DNA of 64,000 bases from Didymodactylos carnosus (lineage: Eukaryota > Rotifera > Eurotatoria > Philodinida > Philodinidae): contig CAJNOQ010000045.1 in assembly GCA_905250885.1 (NCBI GenBank), forward strand, positions 1 to 64,000, in the 5' to 3' direction. Shown piece by piece: positions 12,013 through 23,834 of this stretch (positions are counted from its first letter, which is position 1; the number at the start of each line of letters is the position of its first letter). The translations under genes were made by a program, and so were the position numbers. Under the pieces are notes generated by a model. The model was not told the origin of the DNA. It searched no databases and saw only the letters and a program-made list of their open reading frames with translations.

Positions 12013-15000
12013 TTAAAATACGGTTTTGCATGCATCGCTTTTCTATCACTAATGGAACATACATTTATTTCATTGAGAACAATCAAGAAACTGATTAAAA
12101 ACTTATTCTTTTCTATCGGTTTAAAAAGACTTACTTGATTATCGCCCGACGAATCAACATTTACTTCTTCATGTATAACAAATTTTTTCGAATAACCATT
12201 GTTCATTACTGGCGTAATTATTGTTGTAGAAGCTATTTGTTCTGTACCGTTATTTTGAATATTAAACATTGTTTCTAACTGTCCTAATAATTCTTTTGTT
12301 TGAACATTTGGAATTAAATTCATTTCTCTAAATAAATCATCATCATTGATTGATGACATCATCTGATTTGTATCATCACTAGTGGAACTCTTCTTTTTAT
12401 TAATTGATTTTATTTCATAATCACTACCTAATGGAGCATTTGGATCCCATTTTCGTTGAATACGACTATTTTTCAATAAATTATCTTAACAGATTAAATA
12501 AATACACGCATTTAGAATGTTAAACTGCAAATTATTCATACTATTAATACCTTTCACAGGCAAGATTACTATTGGATCTAATGTTAACGAGTAATCATTT
12601 TTTATAGTACTTAATACAGTGGGTTGTTGTGGCGATTCATCATCGTTTTCTTGCGGTTGTTCCCATTCACTCCATTCTCCATCATCTTCATCATTCTCCA
12701 TTTCACCATTTTTAATTACATTTTCTTTGACAATAGGTTCTTCGCTATCTGTAATTGGTTGAGATTCTTCAGTAGGATTATGAGATGTTGCAATAGTCGG
12801 CGATTTATCTAACTCGTTCAGTAATGACGTTTGATTATTGTTGATTGGAAAATGTTTTTCTTTTGTTCCATTTTGTTTTGTTCGAGTAAATCTAAAACAG
12901 AAAAGTATTTATAAACTACAACCTAGTATGTGCGATGTAAAAGATTTGTTGTTACTTTGATTGATTTAATGTTGTATTCTCGATTATTTTTGATATATCG
13001 ATTGTTGACATTGATTTTTGTGTAGATGACATTTCCATTTTCTATAAACAAAGAATAAAATATTTTCTCTTTAATAGCAAAAACTATCATAGTACGTCGG
13101 AGATGTAAGATCACTCTGTATAAATCTTTTCATTTACCTCTTTTGGTGGTTTATCCATAAAAATTTGTAATCTTGTACCACCAACAACCGTTGCACTTCC
13201 TAAGACAGGTATCAGTGATGCTAATGCAAGTAATGTTAATGTACAAATATTATCATTTGTATCTTTTAATCCATAGACAAGCTAACAGAAAAAAAAATGA
13301 AAACTACTTAATGTCTTGAAACAAGTTTCAGAAGTGCTCGTACTTGTGGTAGAACAGTTGCTGTCAACGTTGTTTGATCAATTAAATGTGAATAAAACGT
13401 GAAATGTTCTAATAATGTTTCCCTAATACAAGCAAGATGATAAGAAAATAGATCAACAATTAATGGTAGAGCATATTCTTTATATTTTTTAAATGGAATG
13501 ATTGCGTTTTGCTCGTTTTCATCATGATGTTTTGGTTTTAAAATTCTTGGAATTATTCTTTGTCGAGTGATCGGACAGAGAAACAGAAATGGCGATAATA
13601 GACGATTAATTAATAATTCATTAAAACAATCAACATCTAACTGTTCAATTGCCGACGATATTGAACTAAAATGAAAAGAGCAAAGATATAGCAGTCAATG
13701 TATAAAATGATTATATATCTGAGAGTAGCAGTCTTGGTAGAAAATGGGTTCAGATAATCGAAGTACTAACGATACCGTTTTAATTTTCAGATTAATATAA
13801 AGAAGAGCATCTTGCCTGTAAAGCAATTTTCTGCATTTAGCTAAACTCTTACAGTCCTCAACGCCAAGAACAATCAAATTGATTATGAAGGTATTTCTTA
13901 CTACTAACTCGACTGCATTTGACAAATTGCCTTCTTCCACAATTGGTAAACGATCAAGTAAGTCAACAACTTTGATATAATTACTCCTATCAATAGAAAG
14001 TAGAGAACATCATATTTATCTTTCCATAGATGCAAAATTGCATTCGACTAACTCAAATAATGATGATCGAAGTAGCATTGAACAAGTAGGCCTTTGACTA
14101 GGATCTTCCTCGACTAATGATGTTTTCAATTCAGTCAGTGTTTTATTCAATGCACCTAAAGAAAATAAAACTGATCTTATAACATACTGATTAGCACGTT
14201 TTAATCAGTATGTACCATCAACTTTAATTATTGTTAATAAATAATCGATGAATGTTCCAAAACCATAACTATCGATAGCATAATAATATTGTGATTCTAA
14301 TGGAGTTGACTAAAACAAAAACAAAAATTTAAATTGGCGATAACTTTTTAAGTATATGAAATTTACTTCGTTCTCTTCTGGTGCTATACAATCTTCAAAG
14401 CGAATTAGTTTCAATGAATTTAGATACTCCTTTGTCAACGAATCATAACGACATGCACATTCAAAGTTTGATAATTTCCAATTGCCATTCAACGACACAA
14501 ATAACGATTGTAAATAAACATTATTGTGACTAATTGATGCCTTCAAAAGCAAGAGAGTAGAATACAATTAAATTCAACACTAGTCTATTGTTCTTTGTAA
14601 TCGGGAAAAGTGAGGTGAATTTACTTTATCATGTAAAAATTCGAGTGCATTTGCTATTTGATGTAAACCTAAGCATAATCTTGTTGTATTTAATAATTTT
14701 AATTTACTATTTAATGGATGAACACATTCACTTATAAAACTATCATTATCAACTTGTTGCTTGAAACTTAATAAAAATTTAAGAATATTTGGATGTCGAA
14801 TAGTTTTCAGAAACTAAATTAGAAGATAAAGTACATATTAAGGTAGAGTAATGGAATAAAAGTATATCCTACCTGTATTGAACGTCGACATTCGGTTAAG
14901 AATTGTTGTTTTGAAATAAATATGGAAATTGCTTTTGATGTTTTTGTTGGATCACTAGCACGTTGTTCGTTGACACCATTGAATAATTGCCAACAAGATT

Positions 15001-15073
15001 GCTCAGTCAGAGGAATTAAGGTACGGTTTTTAATAGAAGTCTTGTTAACATTTTTTGACGACTCATTACCCAT
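12013..15073 (-). CDS. SCYL3: SCYL3-like pseudokinase (PACE-1 family)
   Basis: Exons: 15073-14873, 14813-14625, 14540-14367, 14309-14216, 14155-14053, 13986-13909, 13665-13344, 13281-13138, 13041-12956, 12891-12551, 12484-12135 and a doubtful last exon 12042-12013. The protein starts MGNESSK, a good N-myristoylation sequence as in vertebrate SCYL3. The pseudokinase half shows KTIRHPNILKFL, ALEFLHDK, ISHNNVYLQSLFVS and NGNWKLSNFE, where the usual HRD and DFG are degenerate, as expected for this family. The HEAT-like half contains GLKDTNDNICTLTL and VVGGTRLQIF, close to SCYL3. The tail is acidic (GEWSEWEQ) and ends near LFREMNLIPNV, like the SCYL3 C-terminal ezrin-binding region. Exons 5 and 6 use GTTAGT donors. 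All phases join. The terminal exon is the uncertain part: exon 11 could instead read through to a stop at 11961. Family role: Golgi/cell-edge scaffold that binds ezrin. The gene is divergent from EDEM2. Confidence 0.85.
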
Positions 15074-17141
15074 TACTCTTAGCAACACATTGAAAACATC
15101 TAAATTTTATGAAAACATCGTCTGTATGTGATTCTTCAGTAGGACAAATCACAAAATGTGCATGTGAACAAGGTCAGCGATCACAATTATTCACTGAAAA
15201 CTAAACTCTCTCAAAAAAATATTTCCATCGCCAAAAAATCTCTTAAGTAAACTCCAAGCGGAATCACAACATTTATTAGACCATTGCATCACATTATGCC
15301 CATTAAGCACTGTTGTAGTTTTACAAAGCGACTTTTTAGATGCAATGCTAGCTCAAAGAAAATCCTAAAAGGAGACAAACTTGTTTGATTTTAGTTTCAC
15401 GGTTGTTTTCCGCTAGCCGTGAAAGATATCCGTCAGGAGCAACTTTCTACATGAAAAGACGTAGAAAGTAACTTCTGACGGCTATCTTTGACGGCTAGCA
15501 GAAAACAACCTACTTCCACTAGCAATTTATAAATGAGTAACATCACTATTTTGATTGAGTTATCTATATACGAATCTAATGGCGTTCAAAAATTCTCTAC
15601 ACGTGTTTTCCTCTCCATTTCGCCATGAAGATGATCATTGAGCCTTTACGTTAGGAACATGATAAAACTTTTTTCGGTATGAGCCAATAACTTTCTATTC
15701 TCTGCCTCTATACCCTACACTTTGTAAAATACAGTAATATATAAGCGCTGAGTCGCATTTGGGTACCCTATAGACTATATGGAATTTTTTGCTTCGGGAC
15801 GGTCTTATGTACTGATAGTAGGATTAGGGGAGGAACGACTGTGATTGATGCCACCTCTAAAGGCTTCGAATAATCTAGAGATATATCACAGTACTGTCTC
15901 TAATATAAAATGCCATCTAGGGACTTAGTTTTGAGTAGAGGACACGTTCAGTAATTGATTGGTGAATTTAGTCGTCTGTTTTTTCCTGTCCGTCTCTTTC
16001 TTCGTTTCTTTGATCGTCTCCTTTGTCATAAATCGTATTTACATTATGTAAATACGCTATCCAATATTATTGGATATATTATTGGATAGCAATATTTTGG
16101 GTATTCTCAATTTAATCTACTGGAACGATGAACGATGTACATAAAACAGGACGATTACCGTCTTCAGCTAGAAAAATGTTAATGGTGAAGTAAAGGTAAT
16201 TAAAGATAATTTTCTAGCGATTCAATTTTATTTTATTAGGAAGATATAAAACAAATAATCTGACCGCAAAGCTCGTCATTTAAAACGTTTGGTAAATAAA
16301 TACGATTGAAAGTCTCATTTTTGAATTTTTGTATTGTTTTTCTCTTATTTGTGTCATTTTATTGACTTGCATGTTCTCTCGTGATTTTTTCATTGTAATT
16401 TCAATAATTTGTAACGTGCTGTCAAATAATATGATTAACTTGATGCACGCAAATTGAAACAAAAATGAAACAATAAAATATTTGGATTAACCTAATTTTG
16501 TTTTCTGGAAAGTACGCTAATGGAGAGTTGGTTATACTACCATCAAATAATATTCAGATGGATACTTAATACTCGCTGTTAATCGGGACTCAATGCAGGA
16601 TTACGTTTATATTTATGAAATTATGTATATATTCGACGTTAGTGTAACCAACTCGACGAATTCTATCTATTGGATGTATTAGATCTTAACCGGAACTGTT
16701 ACTAACTACGTATTCGCGTATTTTTCAAATACTCTTTCTGCAACGTAGTGAAATGACGTTCGAAAAATAATAAGAGCGATCTGATTTGTGATTAGGAAGG
16801 TGAAAAGCTTTGAAAACTAGCATTCAGTAGTACTGTATCTTTTTCAGTCAACAACGGTAGTTCAAAAATACTGTCAGATAGGTATCCTTCACCTAGATTT
16901 GCTTTTCTTCCTTTCAGCTAATGAGAAATCTTATGTTTGGTAAATTAGTTACAAGAAAGAAGCTACAAAGGACTTTTAAATTGATCCTCACTAATTCTAC
17001 GATTTCTATCGACATTGTTGTTTTTTGCTTTCTAGATAAAAATGCTATAAGAGAACATTTGATTTTTACTCAATAAGAACTCGTTATGTTATTTATTTTC
17101 CGTTATGTATAGTAGAAGAACTCCAAAGACAATTCTGGCAA
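15074..17141. other. Divergent intergenic region, SCYL3-like / EDEM2
   Basis: Should contain the promoters of both flanking genes, transcribed away from each other over 2.07 kb. Apart from the foldback at 15401-15510 and a short perfect-looking hairpin of about 35 nt at 16047-16081 (CTATCCAATATTATTGG and its complement), I see no structured feature. No coding exon is supported. Confidence 0.5.
15401..15510. repeat. 110-bp foldback element
   Basis: The left half, starting GGTTGTTTTCCGCTAGCC, is matched by the reverse complement of the right half, ending GGCTAGCAGAAAACAACC. The match runs almost to the centre, with a loop of about 10 nt and a handful of mismatches. It would form a long hairpin and looks like a miniature foldback transposon remnant. 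No convincing flanking duplication was found. Confidence 0.75.
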
Positions 17142-20017
17142 ATGCTTTTTTGTGAATTTCGATTTTTTATAACAATGTGCTGGCTATTTTCCGCTGGTTT
17201 AGCAAATGAAGGTCATTTTACTATAGAAAAACGACAATACTACAAGTATAATCACATGTTTATTAATTTCGCTTGCTATTCGATGACTCAGGTAGAGAGT
17301 GGTACGCTAGTATACTTAACAAGTTGCAAAGCTTTTCGTATATTTGGTTAGTTCGTACATTTGATCAATGTGGTTTGTATCTTCTCTTTAGAAATCGTGT
17401 AAAGCAAATGTTTTATCATGCGTACGATGGTTATCTTAAGTACAGTTATCCATATGATGAATTGAGACCGGTGACGTGTGATGGTATGGATACCTGGGGA
17501 GGGTACGATATCTACTTTAAGATATTTACACTTACTGTACTTTTCTTCCTTTCATCTAGTTATTCATTATCATTAGTTGACGCACTGGATACATTAGCCG
17601 TGTTGAATAATTTTACTGAATTTCAACGTGTTTATGATTTAATGAAAAATATTGACATTGAAAGAGACATTAATGTATCAGTATTTGAAACGAATATAAG
17701 AGGTTTGTCTGATTTTCTGCAGCTTAGTTTTAAATAAATCGAAGAGAAATCATGAAAGATTGATTATCTTTCATCTTATGCATAATTTACATTCATTCTA
17801 GTTATTGGAGGTTTGCTATCAGCGCATTTACTTGCTAAACGTATGAATGTTAAAGTGAATTCGACTTGGCCATGTACTGGCCCTTTGCTTGATTTGGCTG
17901 CTTCACTAGCAAGAAAATTATTGCCAGGTAGCACATGAACAATTACCTCATATTACTTTCTTTCATTAAAGAATAATTATTTGATATTTCAGCTTTTGAT
18001 ACAATGACGGGTATGCCGTATGGCACAGTAAATCTTTTTTGGGGAGTACCACCTGATGAAACAAACGAGACGTGCACAGCTGGTGTGGGCACATTTCTAA
18101 TTGAATTTTCAACGTTATCTCGTTTAACAAATGATCCTATATTTGAACGAACAGCTTTGAAATCTTTACAAAATGTATGGCAGCGACGATCATCGATTGA
18201 TCTTGTCGGAAACCATATCAATGTACAGACTGGGGAATGGACAGCACTTGATTGCACAATTGGATCGGGTGTTGATTCCTATTTTGAATATCTTGTTAAA
18301 GGAGCAATTTTGTTACAAGAGCCAAGTCTAATGCAAATGATGAATGGTGAGTGTAATGTCCTGAAACAAACTTGAGAGCGTAGATAGAACAGTTACTATA
18401 ATTCTTAACAAATTTTCTTTGTAGAATTTGCTGCTGCAATAGAAAAGTACATGTCTGATTCAGATGGATGGTATGTTTATGCACACAGTGATCAAGGCCG
18501 AAAAACATTGCCCATGTTTCAAGCATTGGACGCATTTTATCCAGGACTGCTGGTACAAGATACATGACACTATCTCGGTAGAGTTAATTTTTGAAGATCA
18601 TATATAGTACATCAAATCAAATATGGCACACATATATAGTACACTACGTTTAATTGCATCTAGATCAATAAGGAAGCTTTCTATTTAAGGAGAATACTAG
18701 AACTGTCCGTTCTTCTTTCAGGTTTTAATGGGTGATATTAATCGTGCAATAAAAACTTTATATTCTTATCATACACTGTGGAGAAAGTACGGTGCCATGC
18801 CAGAATATTATAATTTAGTTACACAAGAACCAGTGCAAAATCGAGAAGGGTATCCGTTAAGACCGGGTAAGAAAAACTGAAAAGAAATATTTAGAGCTTC
18901 CTTCTAATCAAATGATCTTGTTTTTTAGAACATATTGAATCCTTGATGTACGTATATAAAGCAACGAATGATGATCAACTATTATTCATGGCTGCTGATA
19001 TATTTGAAGCAATTGAATCATGTTGCAAAACATCGTGTGGTTATACATCGGTAATTTATTTCTCTTGAAAATACAGATCAATTAGCTAATTTTATTTATA
19101 TTTCTCTCATTTAAGTTGAAAAATGTAAAAGATCATCAACTTGATAATCGCATGGAATCATTTTTTCTTGCAGAAACAATTAAATACTTGTATTTAATAT
19201 TCGATGAGGATAATTTTTTGCATAATAATGGATTGTACAGTATCAAACATCAGACACCAACAGGTTAGTAATTCTTTACTTCACACTCATGATATTAAAA
19301 CGAAAATTACGTTTTTAAATGATCATCAAGAAAGAATGCCTTACTTTAGATTTGGTTGTTTAGGCTCATGTTTTCTTGAAACCAGTTATATCTTTAATAC
19401 TGAAGCTCATCCAATTGATGTTGGATCATTAGAATGCTGTAAATCGAAACATGAAGAGGAAGAAAATTTAGAATATTATCTTTTATTAAGTGCAATGAAA
19501 ACATTAAAACATGATAAAATATTTTTTACGGTAAGAAACATATCTTCCAGTGAATATATGAAGGATAATGCTTAGAATAATAACACTGTCCCGAAAAGGC
19601 ATATTTTTAGAAAAAGCACACTTAAATTGTGCCAATGACATTGAAAAAGTGTATCGAAAGTATGCTTTTTATGTGCTACTGGCATACTTTTACTGTGCCA
19701 CTGACGCATTTCTAGCATGCTTTTAGCACACTGCGGTAACATTTTTGGACGCTTTTTGTATGCCACTTCTAAAAGTGTCTCACATGACGCAGTGAAGACC
19801 ATACGTTTTTCATCTACTAACCTTTTCTTTTAAGACTAAAATGACAGACGAACAAACGAATTTGTACAAAAGCCTTAATGATCATTTAAAATTTTATTCG
19901 AAAACAAAGAAAAAATTACCAATTGTCGATTTAACAAATAAAAATTATTCACTTTTGACGTGTTCAGCTTTAACATATGAACAAAAGTTTTCACTTTACG
20001 GCGAAATTATCTCATAA
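17142..20017 (+). CDS. EDEM2: EDEM2, ER degradation-enhancing alpha-mannosidase-like protein
   Basis: Exons: 17142-17245, 17392-17502, 17560-17702, 17812-17937, 17993-18346, 18425-18552, 18722-18866, 18929-19050, 19116-19263, 19364-19530, 19835-20017; sum 1,731 nt, 576 aa (human EDEM2 is about the same length). The start precedes a hydrophobic signal segment ([14 protein letters not shown]). GH47 landmarks are in order: [111 protein letters not shown] and [11 protein letters not shown]. The acidic residues of ETNIR, PEHIES and NTEAHP correspond to the family's catalytic and calcium-site residues. Role: ER-lumenal trimming of mannose from misfolded glycoproteins, which commits them to ER-associated degradation. 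The last intron (304 nt) holds a small repeat; the others are mostly 54-169 nt. Confidence 0.95.
19584..19794. repeat. Small repeat in the last EDEM2 intron
   Basis: A block of about 211 bp begins CACTGTCCC and ends with the inverted form of CACTG. It contains several inverted and direct copies of short words such as GTGCCACTGAC and GCATACTTTT. It looks like a miniature inverted-repeat element inserted into the intron. The ends are inferred only from the short inverted CACTG, and no target duplication is evident. Confidence 0.4.
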
Positions 20018-21436
20018 TTATTTAAACATTCATTTTTAACTTTTTATCAAGCAAAAGCTAAAATACAAATCGCTCTCTGTTGTTACGATTTGTTTTTTGT
20101 TAAACCTTTTAAATGGGCTCGTTGGTCTCAGGAGAATATCCGCTTTTTTATGTCACTGATTCATAGAGATTTTGTGTTTGTTTTATTTTTTTTTCATTTT
20201 TTTCTGTTAAAGATACAGTTATTTTTAATCTGCTACAATGCTTGTTCATTGATTTCTAAATTTTGCGTTACACTTGAATTTCGTCTCTTTTCAACATGCA
20301 AAATTCATTTTATAGTAGATAGTTGGAAAATTGTTGTGATGAATAAGCTATGGTTTCTTGTGATTCGTACGATATATATATGATCATCGAGTGATAGTTG
20401 GCTCGAGGGTCTGTTTGTGCTAATATGCGTGTGTGATTACTTATTTTTTGTTGTTATTGTTATTGCATAAAAGTTCAAATTTATTTTTGTTGATTTGTTA
20501 ATTATTTGTTTTTGTTGTTATTTATTTCGGAAATTTGTTGTCGATTGTTCTCACATACAGATCTATAATTAACTAAAAAATTGGTTTAAAAGAAAATGAT
20601 TGACGATAGAAAATTGTGTGTAGTTAGGGCCCCTCCTCTGTGAGGAAAAAACTTTTTTTATTGTACAACTGATTTTTATGAAACTTACAGGGGTGAAAGG
20701 TTATCATCCAACTATTCTATGCTAAAAATTTGAGCTCAAAAAGTTAGAGATTAGTAGATCTAAGATTTAGTATAAAATAGTCCCTATCGAAGCTGAAATG
20801 TGTAACTCCTCCGGTGGCATAGATAGTGGTTTGTTCTCGCGAACAAATTTTATAAAACTTTATGGAATACAATTGGTCGCCCGTTCTATAGTACCATTTT
20901 TGGACATTCTCTACTATCATGTGGAGATCTTCTGTAGCGGGGAGGAGGGGAAGGGGGGAAGTTAGTGTAATCGCTAAGGATTTGAGTATAAAACTAAAAC
21001 TCTACTTCAGATCGGCAGGTAGAGGAGTTACACAAAATATTTCTCACATGGTTTTTGTAGTGTAGTTGAGAAGCGGATTCGTTATTCCTTTGGAAACTAC
21101 TACTCACTCGCACTTCTACCTGCTTGCAAAAGTAATATCAAAACAACATGAGACGCTACTTATATTCGACACCTTATACAATTTTAATTCCTTCAGTTCA
21201 ATTTTAGTATTTTTATATGTTCTTTCTTTAGTTGACGAAACACTTATCTAGTGGATAAAGAAGCTCGAGACTATGTTAGCTTTTATGACATTATTGTTTT
21301 TTATACTGATGAAGATGAGAAACGTTGAATTATCAAACCACTAGTGGTCTACTTCTATTCTATATCGCAGCTATAAATAACAGTATAGTCTGAAACGGCA
21401 AATAATTCACCTATTTTATTTTAGACAGTTTTAAAC
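20018..21436. other. Intergenic region EDEM2 / PEX3
   Basis: 3' flank of EDEM2 and promoter side of PEX3 (tandem genes). From about 20625 to 21050 the composition changes. A pair of inverted segments is visible: TGTGTAACTCCTCCGGTGG near 20798 and its approximate complement, ending near 21035. This suggests an old inverted-repeat element, but I cannot fix its ends. No coding exon supported. Confidence 0.45.
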
Positions 21437-23491
21437 ATGGTTGTCGGTGCACTATGGCAATTATTGAAACGTCATCGCAAAAAATTATTTTTTATCTCAC
21501 TGTTAACTGGTGGTATAATTCGTGCTATTTTAACGTCTTAATCTTTCTGTCTTCTTTCATATGTCTCTCTATTTGTGTTTGTCAAGGTGGTTATGCAGCT
21601 TTTCGATTTATGAATACAAAACTACAGTCTATGTTGAATGAACAAGAAAAAATGGTACTAGATTGGAAAAAACAATTGTATTATACTCATAATCGTGATC
21701 TATCTTTGAAAACAGGTAAGAACAAGCGCGCATTTGTAAATGATTAATTTAAAATTTAATTTTTTTTTTGTTACAAATAAGGTGCTGATATATTTTCACA
21801 AGTGTGTATTAATCTTAATCAGACGTTTGAATGTGAAACACTACTTCAACAATTATCAATTACATCTGAGTAAGTTATAAACTTTAAAGATTCTGTGTTA
21901 AGAGAAGAATGTGTAGAATAATCAATCGTTTTGATTTTCAGTTCAACAACAAAACGTGAATTATGGGAACAACTACGTATTGAATGTAAGATTTTTTGAA
22001 AAAACTAATCAAGTCATGTGGTTGAGTATAAAGAATATTTTTTTAGGTTTTTCTCGTTTAATTACTTTTTCTTACAGTTCAAGTTTTATATTATCATTAA
22101 CCGAATTGGTTGTAAGTGCTCTAAGTGGAAGATTATATTCACAATCACAACAGCAACAACAGACACCATTATCAGCCACAACAGCAAAATCATCGTACGC
22201 AGAGGTAGGTAGTTATCCAATATTTAGAAAATAATGGAAAGATTTGTGTTTTTTAGTCATCGCAAAATCATTCCATTATATCACATGACATTCAACTAGC
22301 ATGTCTCGATGTTATTCGTTATGCTACAGTCGATGGTAAGTTGAGTTTGTCTTCTAGTCAAATTGCATAACTGTTAACTCATTCTTGTTTAGGATTGAAT
22401 TTCTTAATTGAAGATGTTCGAAAAGCGACAAAGTTAATTTTTTCACGGTTAGTCATAAAATTTATTTGGAAATAAAAATAAATGTTTTTCTCTCATGTAG
22501 AATACCCCTGCAACAAATGTTGGATATTCAGGATGTGATATGGTATTGCAATGAAATTCGTCATCATCTTGAGAAAAAGTCAACAGTCATGCATTCAAGA
22601 CAACAACAACAACCTAGTATTCATCCATTTATGAAATATGTTCGATCATCATCATTACCAGGAGGACAGCCAACTCAGTTGTCTCAGCCCAGCGAAATGC
22701 TACCATATTCATTAACTAACGTGCGTGACATGCATATTCTTATTTTCTCGTTTCTTAACCAATGTTTTATCTTCTATTGTAGACAAATTCATTTTTCACA
22801 ACTCGAAACCATCGTCCACGACCATCTCTATTCAATATCCAACAACAATTTGAACTCGAATGTATTGAAATGATTGAAAGGTAGATTACATTGAATAATC
22901 TTTTAAATATAAACAAGAGTCTGTTGTTTAATCTTTTAGTGAAACATTTCAGCAAGTCTTAACACATGTTATTAACCAAAGTTTTTCTTCTATTTATGAT
23001 GAATTTGCAAGTGAAATAGCAAAAATAAAACCATTATCAGTGAATTCGGATCAGAAGTAAATTAACAAGCCTGATTTACTCTGGTTTTACAAACTTTTCC
23101 ATCATGTTCTACGTTTTAGTATCACTGATCAGTTATTGAATCCTCAACTACCATTGGCAAAATTAATACCTGTTTGTGATAAGATATATAAAAAATTTTC
23201 TAATAATCAAGAACAATTAATCATACATTTCCAGGTTAGTATAACTTTTCCATTTTTAAATAATATAATATCAATATCGCATTTTTACTCATTTAGAATT
23301 TATCATGTCGAAAAGAATTACATGATTACTCACAATACGCTTATGATTTATTTTCAAATGAAACAGATCAGTCACTAAGTCGAACAGCTTATTCTCTTCT
23401 TCCAACACTACCTTCAACAACAGCGGGGCATAATAATCATCCAGGATCAAATTTTGATTTAACATCATTGATTCAGTCGTTGACACAGTAG
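21437..23491 (+). CDS. PEX3: PEX3, peroxisomal biogenesis factor 3
   Basis: Exons: 21437-21509, 21587-21715, 21782-21869, 21942-21985, 22047-22204, 22257-22335, 22393-22447, 22501-22720, 22783-22880, 22940-23056, 23120-23234, 23297-23491; 1,371 nt, 456 aa (human PEX3 is 373 aa). The N-terminus, LWQLLKRHRKKLFFISLLTG, matches the PEX3 basic peroxisome-targeting motif followed by a membrane anchor. Further matches are LWEQLRIECFSRLITFSYSSSF, SLTELVVSALSGRLY, LPLAKLIPVCDKI and QYAYDLFSNE, in family order. Length beyond the human protein comes from Gln/Ser-rich inserts around residues 145-165 and 230-275. Role: docking receptor for PEX19 in the insertion of peroxisomal membrane proteins. The first donor (GTGGTA) is unusual, but phase and homology support it. 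Confidence 0.9.
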
Positions 23492-23766
23492 AAATGAACG
23501 TTTTTTGTTTTGTTTTTGATTATGTTTTTGACTATGCTAGCGTAGATACTTCGTTTCTCGAAAGTATTGCACGCTAGCTTAATAATTCTTTGAATTAACG
23601 TTCCCCCTCTCCTATCGATCAAATGCCAAATACTGTTACATGACTAGTAGAATAACATGATATGTGCCTTTCACTAACAAAATGGGAACAGGATTTTTTC
23701 TTTTCATATATCCATTTGTGCTTTGGTTTGTACTACGTTTTTTTTTTTTGATTTTTGTAAATATTT

Positions 23767-23779
23767 TTTATTTAATAAA
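23767..23779. terminator. Bidirectional poly(A) signal between PEX3 and EIPR1
   Basis: TTTATTTAATAAA reads AATAAA on the plus strand (23774-23779), 283 nt past the PEX3 stop. It reads AATAAA on the minus strand (23767-23772), 63 nt past the EIPR1 stop. The block is AT-rich with a T-run just upstream. Sharing of one palindromic block by two convergent genes is inferred from position; cleavage sites are not visible. Confidence 0.55.
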
Positions 23780-23834
23780 TATTTATACAGAAAAAAATAA
23801 CAAAAATAACAACAATCATTTTTTTTAATTTGAT

